Numbered from the stretch's first letter, positions 45,819 through 55,359 are shown. The stretch: 64,000 bases of DNA from Sedimentitalea sp041224545 (GCF_041224545.1 NZ_JBGFGP010000069.1:6032-70031), one strand, 5' to 3'. The notes: generated from the sequence alone by a model not told the origin. A program made the numbers and translations.

Positions 45819-46966
45819 GTTATCTTGAGCACAACGTCAAATCGACCCCGACCGGTCCGCGCAAGATGCTGCACATGAACTGGCCTCTGACTCTGCTGCT
45901 GATCAGCGTGGCGAGCGTCGGGTTCCTGATGCTCTATTCGGTTGCCGGAGGGTCTTTTCAGCCCTGGGCGGAACCGCAGATCAAGCGCTTTGCCGTCGGG
46001 TTCGCGGCGATGGTGGTCGTTGCGATGGTGCCGATCTGGTTCTGGCGCAACATGTCGGTTCTCGCCTATATCGTCGGAGTCGTCCTGCTGGTTCTGGTGG
46101 CAACGATCGGCGAAGAGGGCAAGGGCGCGCAACGCTGGATCAATCTCGGGTTCATGCGCCTGCAGCCGTCGGAGCTCATGAAAATCGCGCTGGTGATGGT
46201 GCTGGCTGCCTATTACGACTGGCTCCCCGCGAAACGGACATCGCACCCGTTCTGGGTCATGATCCCGGTGGCGCTGATCCTGTTGCCCACTGCCCTGGTT
46301 TTGAAACAACCGGACCTCGGCACCTCGATCCTGCTGCTGGCGGCGGGCGGCGGTCTGATGTTCCTTGCGGGCGTGCACTGGGCCTATTTCGCCGCTGTGA
46401 TCGCCGCGGGGGCCGGCCTGATTACCGCCGTGTTCGAAAGCCGCGGCACCGAATGGCAATTGCTCAAGAACTACCAGTACCGGCGCATCGACACATTCCT
46501 CGATCCTTCGAGCGATCCTCTCGGTGCAGGCTATCACATCACGCAATCCAAGATCGCCCTGGGGTCCGGCGGATGGACCGGGCGGGGATTCATGCAGGGC
46601 ACGCAATCGCGCCTGAACTTCCTGCCGGAAAAGCACACCGATTTCATCTTTACCACCCTGGCCGAGGAATTCGGTTTCGTCGGCGGATTTTCCCTGCTCA
46701 CACTCTATGCCCTTATCATCGTGTTCTGTGTCTACACGGCGCTTGCAACGCGCGACCGGTTTTCATCTCTGGTGACGCTCGGGATCGGGCTCAACTTCTT
46801 CCTGTTCTTCGCGGTGAACATGTCGATGGTGATGGGGCTCGCGCCGGTTGTCGGCGTGCCCCTGCCGATGGTCAGTTATGGCGGATCGGCCATGCTTGTC
46901 CTGATGGTCGCCTTCGGTCTGGTTCACAGCGCGCACATCCATCGCCCACGCCAACAAAGACGGTAA
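45815..46966 (+). CDS. rodA: Peptidoglycan glycosyltransferase RodA
   Basis: 383 residues, SEDS family with about ten membrane segments. Conserved features include GAQRWINLGFMRLQPSELMK (about residues 105-124), the FLPEKHTDFIFTTLAEEFGF loop (about 269-288) and the C-terminal PLPMVSYGGSAML. It polymerises glycan strands together with PBP2. It is coupled to mrdA by a 4-base overlap, and the next gene starts 4 bases after its stop. Confidence 0.96.
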   Translation: MSYLEHNVKSTPTGPRKMLHMNWPLTLLLISVASVGFLMLYSVAGGSFQPWAEPQIKRFAVGFAAMVVVAMVPIWFWRNMSVLAYIVGVVLLVLVATIGEEGKGAQRWINLGFMRLQPSELMKIALVMVLAAYYDWLPAKRTSHPFWVMIPVALILLPTALVLKQPDLGTSILLLAAGGGLMFLAGVHWAYFAAVIAAGAGLITAVFESRGTEWQLLKNYQYRRIDTFLDPSSDPLGAGYHITQSKIALGSGGWTGRGFMQGTQSRLNFLPEKHTDFIFTTLAEEFGFVGGFSLLTLYALIIVFCVYTALATRDRFSSLVTLGIGLNFFLFFAVNMSMVMGLAPVVGVPLPMVSYGGSAMLVLMVAFGLVHSAHIHRPRQQRR

Positions 46967-46970
46967 TACC

Positions 46971-47903
46971 TTGACCATCAATATTCTCTTCGCCGCCAAA
47001 TCCGAACGCTGGGCCACATACGAGGCGCCGCTGAGCAGGGCTTTGTCGCAGGCCGGACTCGAATTTGAACTGCGCCCGGATTTTCCACCCGCCGAGGTCG
47101 ATTATATCATCTACGCCCCCAACAGCTCGCTTCAGGATTTCCGACCCTACACGCGGCTCAAGGCGGTTCTGAACCTCTGGGCCGGGGTTGAGGACGTGGT
47201 GCAGAACGAAACGCTGAAGGTGCCTCTGACCCGCATGGTCGATCACGGGCTGACACAGGGCATGGTCGAATGGGTGACCGGACACGTGCTGCGCCACCAT
47301 CTGGGGATGGACGCCCACATCCTTGGTCAGGACGGTCAATGGCGCACTGCGGTCCCTCCGCTGGCCGAGGATCGCCCCGTCACCATTCTGGGCATGGGCG
47401 CGCTCGGACAGGCCTGCGCCGCCGCCCTGACCGGGCTCGGATTTCCCGTCAGCGGCTGGAGCCGGAGCGCCAAGACGGTGCCGCAGGTCGCCACCTATCA
47501 CGGCTATGACGGCTTGCAGACCGCGCTCTCAACCGCGCAGATCCTCGTATTGCTGCTGCCGGACACGCCGGTCACGACCGATATCCTGAATGCCGACACG
47601 CTTGCGGAACTGCCGCGCGGTGCCATTGTGATCAATCCCGGACGTGGCCCGCTGATCGACGACAACGCCCTGATCGCTGCACTGGACAGCGGACAGCTGG
47701 CACATGCGACACTGGATGTGTTCCGCGTCGAGCCGCTACCCGCAGATCATCCGTTCTGGGCGCATCCAAAGATCACCGTGACGCCGCATATCGCCTCGGC
47801 CACGCGCGAAGGCACGGCAAGCCAGACCATCGCCGAGAACATCCGCCGGGGCGAAGCCGGCGAACCGTTCCTGCATGTCGTGGATCGCGCGCTCGGCTAC
47901 TGA
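46971..47903 (+). CDS. ghrA: Glyoxylate/hydroxypyruvate reductase, D-2-hydroxyacid dehydrogenase family
   Basis: 310 residues. NAD(P)-binding TILGMGALGQACAAALTGLG (about residues 138-157), the active-site arginine in VINPGRGPLIDDNAL, glutamate in DVFRVEPLPADHPFW, and the catalytic histidine in VTPHIASATREG. The short GhrA form reduces glyoxylate and hydroxypyruvate. It starts at TTG with no clear ribosome-binding site, 4 bases after rodA, so it probably depends on translational coupling. Confidence 0.9.
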   Translation: MTINILFAAKSERWATYEAPLSRALSQAGLEFELRPDFPPAEVDYIIYAPNSSLQDFRPYTRLKAVLNLWAGVEDVVQNETLKVPLTRMVDHGLTQGMVEWVTGHVLRHHLGMDAHILGQDGQWRTAVPPLAEDRPVTILGMGALGQACAAALTGLGFPVSGWSRSAKTVPQVATYHGYDGLQTALSTAQILVLLLPDTPVTTDILNADTLAELPRGAIVINPGRGPLIDDNALIAALDSGQLAHATLDVFRVEPLPADHPFWAHPKITVTPHIASATREGTASQTIAENIRRGEAGEPFLHVVDRALGY

Positions 47904-47917
47904 CGTCGCGACACGCG

Positions 47918-48733
47918 TCAGGTCTTTTGCCACCAGACTCCGGTGTGGTCGATCTTGTGGATCTCTTCGGTGATCCCGTGTTCATCCCGGTAATCGTGGA
48001 TCGCCTGCCGGCAGGCCTTGATCCCGCCATAGTCGTCGACGATGAGAAATCCGCCCGGTGCCAGCCGGGGATAGAGCGCCGAAATCGCCTGAATGGTCGA
48101 CTCGTACATATCGCCGTCCAACCGGATCAAGGCAAATTGGGGCACGTCGAGCGCGTGCAGCGTATCCTTGAACCAGCCGACCACGAACTCGACCCGGTCA
48201 TCCAGCAGATCATAGGCCTCGAAGGTTTTCTTGACTGCATCGACTCCCACCGCCAAGCGACCTCGCGTATGAAAACGGCTTCCCTTGTCCGCCGGATAAT
48301 CCTCTTCGTTGGGCGGTGGCAAACCCTCGAAACTGTCGGCGAGGTAGACCCGGCGATCCTCGACCCCGCGAAATTTGAGCACACCACGCACCATAGCCGA
48401 TGCGCCGCCGCGCCAGACGCCGGTTTCGATGAAATCGCCTGGCACATCCTCGGCAATGACCCGGTCGGTAAGATGTGCCACGTTCTGCAACCGCCTGATC
48501 CCGGCCATGCTGTGCCCGACAACGGGCCAGTCGCGGCCCTGAAAACGCTTCTTCTTGTCAAACGGAACCGTCTTACCGCGTCGCACGATCTGGCGATCCG
48601 CGCCATAGATCATGTCCGTCAGACACCTGGCCATGAGATCCACATACATCTCGAAGCCCGGATCGGACACGGATACCTTTTGCAGATCTGCCGCCGGTGC
48701 GGTTTCGGCCGGTTCCGTCGCTTGCTTGTCCAT
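47918..48733 (-). CDS. TylF/MycF-like O-methyltransferase
   Basis: 271 residues. SAM-binding region GDFIETGVWRGGASAMVRGV, followed by YLADSFEGLPPPNEEDYP and LIRLDGDMYESTIQAISALY with the acidic metal-binding residues and IVDDYGGIKACRQA. This is the macrocin-O-methyltransferase family, which methylates sugar or aromatic hydroxyls. AAGGAG 6 bases before MDKQ (48733) decides that start. An ATG at 48748 overlaps the upstream stop and is the alternative. No glycan cluster is adjacent. Confidence 0.85.
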   Translation of the reverse strand: MDKQATEPAETAPAADLQKVSVSDPGFEMYVDLMARCLTDMIYGADRQIVRRGKTVPFDKKKRFQGRDWPVVGHSMAGIRRLQNVAHLTDRVIAEDVPGDFIETGVWRGGASAMVRGVLKFRGVEDRRVYLADSFEGLPPPNEEDYPADKGSRFHTRGRLAVGVDAVKKTFEAYDLLDDRVEFVVGWFKDTLHALDVPQFALIRLDGDMYESTIQAISALYPRLAPGGFLIVDDYGGIKACRQAIHDYRDEHGITEEIHKIDHTGVWWQKT

Positions 48734-48744
48734 CCCGCTCTCCT

Positions 48745-50757
48745 TCATGCCGCCAACCCGCGCCCTTTCAAAAGGGCCCCGACCTCGGGCAGGCGCCCCC
48801 GGAATGCGGTATACAGAACATCCGGTTCCTGCGACCCTCCGGCAGACAGGATATGCTCCTCCAACGCCTGTGCACGCTCGGGATCGAACGCACCGCCCGC
48901 CTCTTCAAATGCGGCAAAGGCATCGGCATCCATCACCTCGGACCACATGTAGCTGTAATAGCCGCTGGAATACCCGTCACCGGCAAAAACATGCGCGAAA
49001 TGCGGCGTCGCATGGCGCATCCTGATCGCGTGTGGGATCCCGAGATCTTGCAGGATCTCGGCCTGTCGCGCCATTGGATCGGCTGGCGCGTCGCCCTCGT
49101 GAAACGCAAGATCGACCAGCGCCGAGGCGACATATTCCACCGTCTGGAAACCCATGTCGAATGTCGCGGCCCCCAAAACCTTGTCGAGCATCTCCGCAGG
49201 CATCGGTTCACCGGTTTCGGCATGCACCGCAAACTCGCGCAACACCTCGGGCACCTCCAGCCAGTGTTCGTAAAGCTGGCTGGGCAGTTCCACGAAATCG
49301 CGGGCAACCGAGGTGCCTGAGATGCTCTCATAGGTGACATCCGACAGCATCTGATGCAGCGCGTGGCCGAACTCGTGAAACAGCGTGCGCGCATCGTCAT
49401 AGGACAGCAGCGCCGGCTCGCCCTTGGCAAAGTTGCAGACATTGATGACGATCGGTGCCTGTTCACGCGGGAACCTGGCCTGCGACCGCATCGCCGAACA
49501 CCAGGCCCCCGACCGTTTCGAGCCGCGTGCGAAATAGTCTCCGATGAACAGCGCCACATGCTCGCCCTCGCGCGTCACCTCCCATGCCCGACAGTCCGGA
49601 TGATAAAGCGGCAGGTTCACCGCCCTGAATTCGAGCCCAAACAGACGGTTGGCGCAGGAGAACGCGGCATCGATCATCCGGTCCAGTTGCAGATAGGGCT
49701 TCAGCGCGGCCTCATCCAGATCATGTTCGGCCTTGCGCCGCCGCTCCGCATAGTATCGCCAGTCCCATGGCTCCAGCGCACCGTTTATGCCGTCGTTATG
49801 CATCATCTGGCTGAGCACTTCGGCATCCGCGTCCGCCCGTGCCTTGGCAGGTTCCCAGACAGCCATCAGCAGATCACGTACCCTGTCCGGCGTGCGTGCC
49901 ATTTCGGTTTCCAGCTTGTAATCCGCAAAGCTGTCATAACCCAGCAAAGCCGCCCGCTCCTGGCGCAAGGCCAGGATCTCGGCGGCAATGTCGCGGTTGT
50001 CCGTCGCGCCGCCATTCGCCCCCCGCGCCGCCCAGGCCTCGTAGGCCCGTTCGCGCAGGTCCCGGCGTGGCGAAAATTGCAGGAACGGCACGATGATTGA
50101 CCGCGACAGGGTGACGATCGGGCCGTCGACGCCCTTTTCCCTGCCGGCCGCTCGCGCCGCATCCACCGCAAATTTCGGCAGCCCGTCGAGATCGGCTTCG
50201 GACAGTTCCATGTACCACTCGCGCTCATCCGCAAGCAGGTTCTGCGTGAACTCGGTTCCGAGTGTAGCAAGGCGTGACTTGATCTCTTTCATCCGCGTGT
50301 CGGCATCGCCCTCAAGCGCCGCGCCGGCCCGCACCAGACCGCGATGGGTCAGCATCAGTACCCGTGCCTGCTCGGGGGTGAGGGCCAACTCATCCTTGCG
50401 CGCCCAAAGATCGGCAACCCGTCGAAACAGCGCCTTGTTGGACGAGATGTCCGAGAAATGCGCCGCCAGCCTTGGCGAGAACTCCCGCTGCAACGCCTCG
50501 CGATCCGGGTTGCTATCAGCCCCTGCTACCGTGAAGAACACCGACAGAACCTTGTCCAGCGCCTCTCCCGCCGCTTCCAGTGCCTCGACCGTATTGGCAA
50601 AGCTCGCCGGCTCGGGATTTTCCGCAATCGCCGCGATCTCGGCCCTGTGCTGCTCCAGCGCGCTGTCGAGCGCCGGGGCGAAATCGCTGTCAGAGATCGC
50701 GTCAAACGGGGCAATCTGAAACGGCGTGTTCCAGTCGGTCAGGATCGGGTTGGTCAT
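48745..50757 (-). CDS. M3 family oligopeptidase / peptidyl-dipeptidase
   Basis: 670 residues, cytoplasmic zinc peptidase of the thimet family. The zinc site LFHEFGHALHQML is at about residue 460, with the third ligand glutamate in SQLYEHWLE about 25 residues later. Length and the N-terminus NPILTDWNTPFQIAPFDAIS fit peptidyl-dipeptidase Dcp or oligopeptidase A, which motifs alone do not separate. AAGGAG precedes the start. Confidence 0.92.
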   Translation of the reverse strand: MTNPILTDWNTPFQIAPFDAISDSDFAPALDSALEQHRAEIAAIAENPEPASFANTVEALEAAGEALDKVLSVFFTVAGADSNPDREALQREFSPRLAAHFSDISSNKALFRRVADLWARKDELALTPEQARVLMLTHRGLVRAGAALEGDADTRMKEIKSRLATLGTEFTQNLLADEREWYMELSEADLDGLPKFAVDAARAAGREKGVDGPIVTLSRSIIVPFLQFSPRRDLRERAYEAWAARGANGGATDNRDIAAEILALRQERAALLGYDSFADYKLETEMARTPDRVRDLLMAVWEPAKARADADAEVLSQMMHNDGINGALEPWDWRYYAERRRKAEHDLDEAALKPYLQLDRMIDAAFSCANRLFGLEFRAVNLPLYHPDCRAWEVTREGEHVALFIGDYFARGSKRSGAWCSAMRSQARFPREQAPIVINVCNFAKGEPALLSYDDARTLFHEFGHALHQMLSDVTYESISGTSVARDFVELPSQLYEHWLEVPEVLREFAVHAETGEPMPAEMLDKVLGAATFDMGFQTVEYVASALVDLAFHEGDAPADPMARQAEILQDLGIPHAIRMRHATPHFAHVFAGDGYSSGYYSYMWSEVMDADAFAAFEEAGGAFDPERAQALEEHILSAGGSQEPDVLYTAFRGRLPEVGALLKGRGLAA

Positions 50758-50837
50758 GGCAATCTCCTTTTGAAGCGCAAGCTATGAGCGCACTGCCCGA
50801 GGGTCCAGAGGTCGAGGCGAGATTTCCGCCCCGCGGC

Positions 50838-51896
50838 TCAACCGGCCCGCCCCCTGCCGCCACAGACCGGGCAGCCGGCGCGCGGAGACAGCCGGATCGT
50901 TCGTGTCTCGCCATAAAGTGCATCATAAATCAGCATCTGCCCCCGCAGCGGCATGCCGGCGTCCGTCACCACCTTGATCGCCTCGACCGCCATCATCGCA
51001 CCAACCACGCCGGGCAGCGGCCCGATCACCCCCGCCTCGGCACAGGACGGGGCCAGCCCGGGTGCCGGCGCCTCGGGGAAAATGCACTGATAGCAGGGAC
51101 CGGTATGGGACGGATCAAAGACCGAAAGCTGACCCTCCCACTGCGACAGCGCCCCGGAGACAAGCGGTTTGCCGGCGGCAACCGCAGTGGCATTCGACAG
51201 GTAACGCGTGTAGAAATTATCGGTCCCGTCGAGGATCAGATCATACTCCGTAAACAGTTCTGCCGCGATGTCCGGCGTCAGCCTGCGATGATACGGCCGC
51301 ACCATCACGGCCGGGTTCTGGGCCAGCATCGCCTGTTGCGCGGAAAACACCTTGGGCATGCCGATATCGGCATCGCGGTGGATGACCTGCCGTTGCAGGT
51401 TGGCGTTTTCGACCACGTCATCGTCGATCACGCCGATTGTGCCGATCCCGGCGGCGGCGAGGTATTGCAACGCCGGCGCACCCAGCCCACCGGCCCCAAT
51501 GACCAGCACACGCGCCTGTTTCATCCGCTTCTGCCCCGGCCCGCCGATTTCGCGCAACACGATGTGGCGCGCATAGCGATCCAGTTCGGTTTCGGTAAAG
51601 GCACCCGGCGGTTTCTGCGTGGTTTGAGGCGTTTCTCGGGCCTGCGCCCGTTTGCGCAATACCGCAAGACCGCGCCGGTACAGTGCGACGATCACGGCGA
51701 ACCCGGCGAGCAACAGCCACAGAGCGGGCGAACCACCGGTTGCCGCCCGGACCGGGTGCCCGTCCGGCAGGATCAGCTGCACCAGAAGAACCACGGCAAA
51801 CAAGGTGACCAACAGGGCCAGCCGCGCCTGTCGCGACACCCCCATCCAACGGCCCCCCCACCAGATCAGCGCCGCAATTCCCAGAACCAGCAGCAT
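50838..51896 (-). CDS. moeB: MoeB/ThiF-type adenylyltransferase with N-terminal membrane segments
   Basis: 352 residues. The first about 75 residues hold three hydrophobic segments (LLVLGIAALIWWGG, ARLALLVTLFAVVLLVQLI, ALWLLLAGFAVIVAL). The E1-like domain follows: RHIVLREIGGPGQ, nucleotide motif VLVIGAGGLGAPALQYLAAA, DGTDNFYTRYL, zinc cysteines CYQC and CPVC. It adenylates the C-terminus of MoaD (or ThiS) for sulfur transfer in molybdopterin synthesis, which XdhB needs. The start shares one base with the dut stop. Confidence 0.9.
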   Translation of the reverse strand: MLLVLGIAALIWWGGRWMGVSRQARLALLVTLFAVVLLVQLILPDGHPVRAATGGSPALWLLLAGFAVIVALYRRGLAVLRKRAQARETPQTTQKPPGAFTETELDRYARHIVLREIGGPGQKRMKQARVLVIGAGGLGAPALQYLAAAGIGTIGVIDDDVVENANLQRQVIHRDADIGMPKVFSAQQAMLAQNPAVMVRPYHRRLTPDIAAELFTEYDLILDGTDNFYTRYLSNATAVAAGKPLVSGALSQWEGQLSVFDPSHTGPCYQCIFPEAPAPGLAPSCAEAGVIGPLPGVVGAMMAVEAIKVVTDAGMPLRGQMLIYDALYGETRTIRLSPRAGCPVCGGRGRAG

Positions 51897-52351
51897 CAGC
51901 CCCGCCCGGTCGATCCAAAGCCGCCCGATCCGCGCGCCGTATCGCCCAGCCCATCGGCCAGGTCGAACCGCGCCTGGACCACCGGCGCGACAACCATCTG
52001 CGCGATCCGGTCGCCGTGAGCGATCACGAACGGCGCTTCGCCCGCGTTCATCACGATCACCCCGAGCGGTCCGCGATAATCGCTGTCGATTGTACCCGGC
52101 GCATTGGGCAGCGTGATCCCGTTTTTCAGCGCCAGTCCCGAACGGGGCCGAATCTGCGCCTCGTAACCGTCCGGTATCTCGATGCGCAGCCCGGTCGGCA
52201 CGAGCACCCGCGCGCCCGGTGCCAGCGTGACGGTTCCGCGATCGCAGAAATTCGCGCGCAGGTCCGCGCCCGCCGCCCCCGCGGTTTCATATGCGGGCAA
52301 CGGCACGTCCCGATCCGCTCCGTCTTCGAATGTTACGCGAATTGATACCAT
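51896..52351 (-). CDS. dut: dUTP diphosphatase
   Basis: 151 residues, homotrimeric dUTPase. Motifs: AGADLRAN (1), RPRSGLALKNGI (2), NAPGTIDSDYRGPLGVI (3), GDRIAQMVV (4) and C-terminal GSGGFGSTG (5). Removes dUTP and supplies dUMP. It sits 46 bases after coaBC, a common pairing in proteobacteria. Confidence 0.96.
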   Translation of the reverse strand: MVSIRVTFEDGADRDVPLPAYETAGAAGADLRANFCDRGTVTLAPGARVLVPTGLRIEIPDGYEAQIRPRSGLALKNGITLPNAPGTIDSDYRGPLGVIVMNAGEAPFVIAHGDRIAQMVVAPVVQARFDLADGLGDTARGSGGFGSTGRG

Positions 52352-52397
52352 TTCACCCGGCCCTTGTTGGTCATCCGTCCTGTCCCCGGACGCTCAT

Positions 52398-53594
52398 TCA
52401 ATCCGTAAGCGACGCTGCGATCCGCTGGGCGAGCTGTTGCGCCACGGCGTCCTTGCCCATGCGCGGCCATGTCTCGGCACCTTCGGCGCTGATCAGGACC
52501 ACGGCGTTTTCACTGCCGCCCATGATCCCGGTCGCAGGGCTGACGTCATTTGCCACAATCCAGTCACAGCCCTTCCGCTTCCGCTTGGCCGTTGCGTTTT
52601 CCACCACATCGTCGGTTTCGGCGGCAAAACCCACCACCAACTGCGGCCGCCCCTCGGTCATCCGCGAAACCGTGGCGAGTATATCGGGGTTCTCCGCAAA
52701 TTCGAGCACCGGCAATCCATCGCGGCTCTTCTTGAGTTTGCGATCACTGGCCTGCGCCATGCGCCAATCCGCAACCGCAGCGGCGAAAACCCCGGCATCG
52801 ACCGGCAGCGCGGCCTCGACCGCCTCGGCCATCTGCAACGCGGTTTGCACGCGCACAACCTCGACGCCCTCGGGTGGTGGCACATCGGCAGGCCCGGTGA
52901 CGAATACAACCTTTGCCCCCAACCCGGCGAGGGCCCGCGCAACCGCCGTGCCCTGTGCACCGGACGACCGGTTCGCGATATAGCGCACCGGATCTATCGG
53001 CTCGTGCGTTGGTCCGGATGTCACCAGAATACGTTTGCCACGCAGCGGCCCGTCGGCAAGCGCCGTTTCGATGGCCGCGACGATCTCAAGCGGTTCCGAC
53101 ATGCGCCCCGGCCCGAATTCGCCACAGGCCATGCCGCCTTCGTTCGGCCCGACGCAACGGATACCGTCCGCGATGAGCCGCGCATGGTTGCGGCGCGTCG
53201 CCGGGTGCTCCCACATCCGCACGTTCATCGCCGGCGCGATCAGGACCGGCGTGTCCGTCGCCAGAAGCAGGGTCGAGGCCAGATCATCGGCAAGACCGCC
53301 GGCCATCTTGGCCATCAGATCGGCGGTCGCGGGCGCCACCACGATCAGATCGGCGCTGCGCGACAATTGGATATGGCCCATCTCGGCCTCATCCCCCAGA
53401 TCGAACAGATCCCGATAGAGTTTTTGCCCCGCCAGCCCCGACACCGCCAGCGGCGTGACGAATTCCTCGCCTGCGCGGGTCAGAACCGGGGTTACGCTTG
53501 CGCCGCGATCCTGCAGGCGCCGGATCAGGTCCAGCGACTTGTAGGCCGCGATCCCGCCACCGATGATCAGCAAAATGCGTTTTGACGCCAGCAT
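52398..53594 (-). CDS. coaBC: Phosphopantothenoylcysteine decarboxylase/synthetase
   Basis: 398 residues, bifunctional enzyme of coenzyme A synthesis. The N-terminal flavoprotein CoaC domain has GGGIAAYKSLDLIRRL, the active histidine in EMGHIQLSRSAD and PAMNVRMWEHPAT. The C-terminal CoaB domain has TSGPTHEPIDPVRYIANRSS and ANDVSPATGIMG. AGGGGG lies 7 bases before the ATG. First gene of the coaBC-dut-moeB run. Confidence 0.96.
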   Translation of the reverse strand: MLASKRILLIIGGGIAAYKSLDLIRRLQDRGASVTPVLTRAGEEFVTPLAVSGLAGQKLYRDLFDLGDEAEMGHIQLSRSADLIVVAPATADLMAKMAGGLADDLASTLLLATDTPVLIAPAMNVRMWEHPATRRNHARLIADGIRCVGPNEGGMACGEFGPGRMSEPLEIVAAIETALADGPLRGKRILVTSGPTHEPIDPVRYIANRSSGAQGTAVARALAGLGAKVVFVTGPADVPPPEGVEVVRVQTALQMAEAVEAALPVDAGVFAAAVADWRMAQASDRKLKKSRDGLPVLEFAENPDILATVSRMTEGRPQLVVGFAAETDDVVENATAKRKRKGCDWIVANDVSPATGIMGGSENAVVLISAEGAETWPRMGKDAVAQQLAQRIAASLTD

Positions 53595-53674
53595 CGCATG
53601 CCCCCTGGTTCAGATCGTCTCGACCATAGGCATGCAGATCGTGATCTGCCAGAGCATTTCATCCCCAGGGCATG

Positions 53675-54484
53675 TCATCCGTTGTCGCGGAATGCGTCGC
53701 ACGGGTCTTCGCGCGCCGGCGCGTCACTGTCGATGATCGCGTCAAACGCCCCGTCGATCTGTCCATCCTCGGACTGGCCCAGAACAAAGACGTTCAGGTC
53801 CGGCTGTACCCTATCCAGATAGACCGGCACGCCCCAGTCGCGGCGGGCATGCCCGTTGCCTGTGATGACGGCTACCGGACCGCCGGTTTCGTTCATCGCC
53901 TTGATGACCTCGCGCGCCAGAACCGCATCGCGCAGCCGCTGTATATCGACCATCGTCCGCATCCGATCCCGTGGCATCGCCTCGCAATGCGCGGCAAATT
54001 GCAACGCTTCGCGAACGTCCCCTTCGGCTTTTGGCAGGGGTTCGGTCAAGCCATACCGCGCGGCCTCCGCCCCGAAGGCACTCGCCGGTCCGCTCTGGAC
54101 AGTGGCAAGCGCCGCTTCGCGAGGCACCTCGCCACCAAAGATTCGCGCATCGGGTGCCGCCAGGAAAACCTGATGATACATTGAAAATGCGGGCCAGCCG
54201 GATTGCGACCATTCCACCGCCGAGGCCAGACGCTCGGGCGCATAGATCATCTCCGACGTGATCCGCCCCGCCTCTTCACTGGTGAGCATTTCCCACACGA
54301 CGGCCTTGGGTTGCAGCGCCTTGAGCACCGTATACTGATTGACGTGATGGTCAGGGTTGTCATGCACCTCTCCAACGATCACCACATCGGCGCCCTGCAT
54401 CCGGGGAATCACGTTTTCAAGCTGGCCCTCCGCCCGCACGGGAACGGCCAGCATTGCCAGGAAAAAGATCTGCAACATCCTCAT
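53675..54484 (-). CDS. ChaN-like (DUF399) putative haem-binding protein
   Basis: 269 residues. Signal peptide MLQIFFLAMLAVPVRA. The ChaN domain begins ADVVIVGEVHDNPDHHVNQY and includes VVWEMLTSEEAGR and VAVITGNGHARRDWGVP. ChaN of Campylobacter binds haem dimers and is a lipoprotein. Here no lipobox cysteine is seen, so the product is probably periplasmic. The start overlaps the rpoH stop (ATGA), implying co-expression. Confidence 0.85.
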   Translation of the reverse strand: MRMLQIFFLAMLAVPVRAEGQLENVIPRMQGADVVIVGEVHDNPDHHVNQYTVLKALQPKAVVWEMLTSEEAGRITSEMIYAPERLASAVEWSQSGWPAFSMYHQVFLAAPDARIFGGEVPREAALATVQSGPASAFGAEAARYGLTEPLPKAEGDVREALQFAAHCEAMPRDRMRTMVDIQRLRDAVLAREVIKAMNETGGPVAVITGNGHARRDWGVPVYLDRVQPDLNVFVLGQSEDGQIDGAFDAIIDSDAPAREDPCDAFRDNG

Positions 54485-55359
54485 GCGAAGAAGTGTTGCA
54501 CCTCGTCGGAGCGGGTTTCAAGGCTCTTGCGCATCTTCTGGAAGGCCGACGCCTCAAGCTGGCGAACACGTTCTTTCGACAGGCCCAACTCCTCACCCAG
54601 ATTTTCCAGCGTGCGAGGTTTATCGCGCAGCTTGCGCTCGCGCACGATGAAGCGCTCGCGCTCGGGCAACTCGTTCAGCGCGATCATAAGCCATTCCCGC
54701 AATTGCGCCCGGTCGTGGCGATCTTCCACCACCTCGGCGGCCTGCGCCCCCTCGTCCTCAAGGGCATCTATCCATTCGCGCCCTTCATCCTCTGTCGACT
54801 GTGTCGCGTTGAGCGAGAAATCCGCACCTGACAGACGGCCGTCCATCATCTCGACATCCCGGAGCGGCACACCGGCCTCTGTCGAAATCAGTTGGTTCAG
54901 CTGGTGCCGGTCCAGTCGCGCTCCCTGCGCTGCGGCTTCGCGCTCCAGCCGTGCCTGGATCCGGCGCATGTTGAAAAACAGGGATTTCTGATTGCTGGTA
55001 GAGCCTGTCCGCACCATTGACCAGTTACGCATCACGTAATCCTGGATCGAGGCCTTGATCCACCAGACCGCATAGGTCGAAAACCGCACGCCCCGGTCCG
55101 GATCGAACTTGTCCGCCGCCTTCATCAGCCCGAGCCCCGCCTCTTGCACCAGATCGTTCATCGGCGCGCCATAGCGGCGATACCGTGCAGCCATTGAAAT
55201 CGCGAGCCGCATATACGCGTTGATCAGGCGGTGCAGCGCCGCTTCGTCACGATCATCACGCCAGGCGTAGGCCAGTTGCAGTTCGGTTTCTGCATCCAGC
55301 ATCTCGGCCTTCATGGCGCTTCGCGTCAGGGACGTGTCGTTCCGTGTATCCAAAGCCAT
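54481..55359 (-). CDS. rpoH: RNA polymerase sigma-32 factor, RpoHII-like
   Basis: 292 residues from MALDTRNDTSLTRSAM; the frame is open 67 codons further but those run into the divergent cobU. Region 2: NDLVQEAGLGLMKAADKFDP and FSTYAVWWIKASIQDYVMRN. The RpoH box is QKSLFFNMRRIQ, region 4.2 ENLGEELGLSKERVRQLE. The N-terminus resembles the RpoHII paralogue of Rhodobacter, which controls singlet-oxygen and oxidative-stress genes, more than RpoHI. That subtype is from memory. Overlaps chaN-like gene. Confidence 0.92.
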   Translation of the reverse strand: MALDTRNDTSLTRSAMKAEMLDAETELQLAYAWRDDRDEAALHRLINAYMRLAISMAARYRRYGAPMNDLVQEAGLGLMKAADKFDPDRGVRFSTYAVWWIKASIQDYVMRNWSMVRTGSTSNQKSLFFNMRRIQARLEREAAAQGARLDRHQLNQLISTEAGVPLRDVEMMDGRLSGADFSLNATQSTEDEGREWIDALEDEGAQAAEVVEDRHDRAQLREWLMIALNELPERERFIVRERKLRDKPRTLENLGEELGLSKERVRQLEASAFQKMRKSLETRSDEVQHFFA

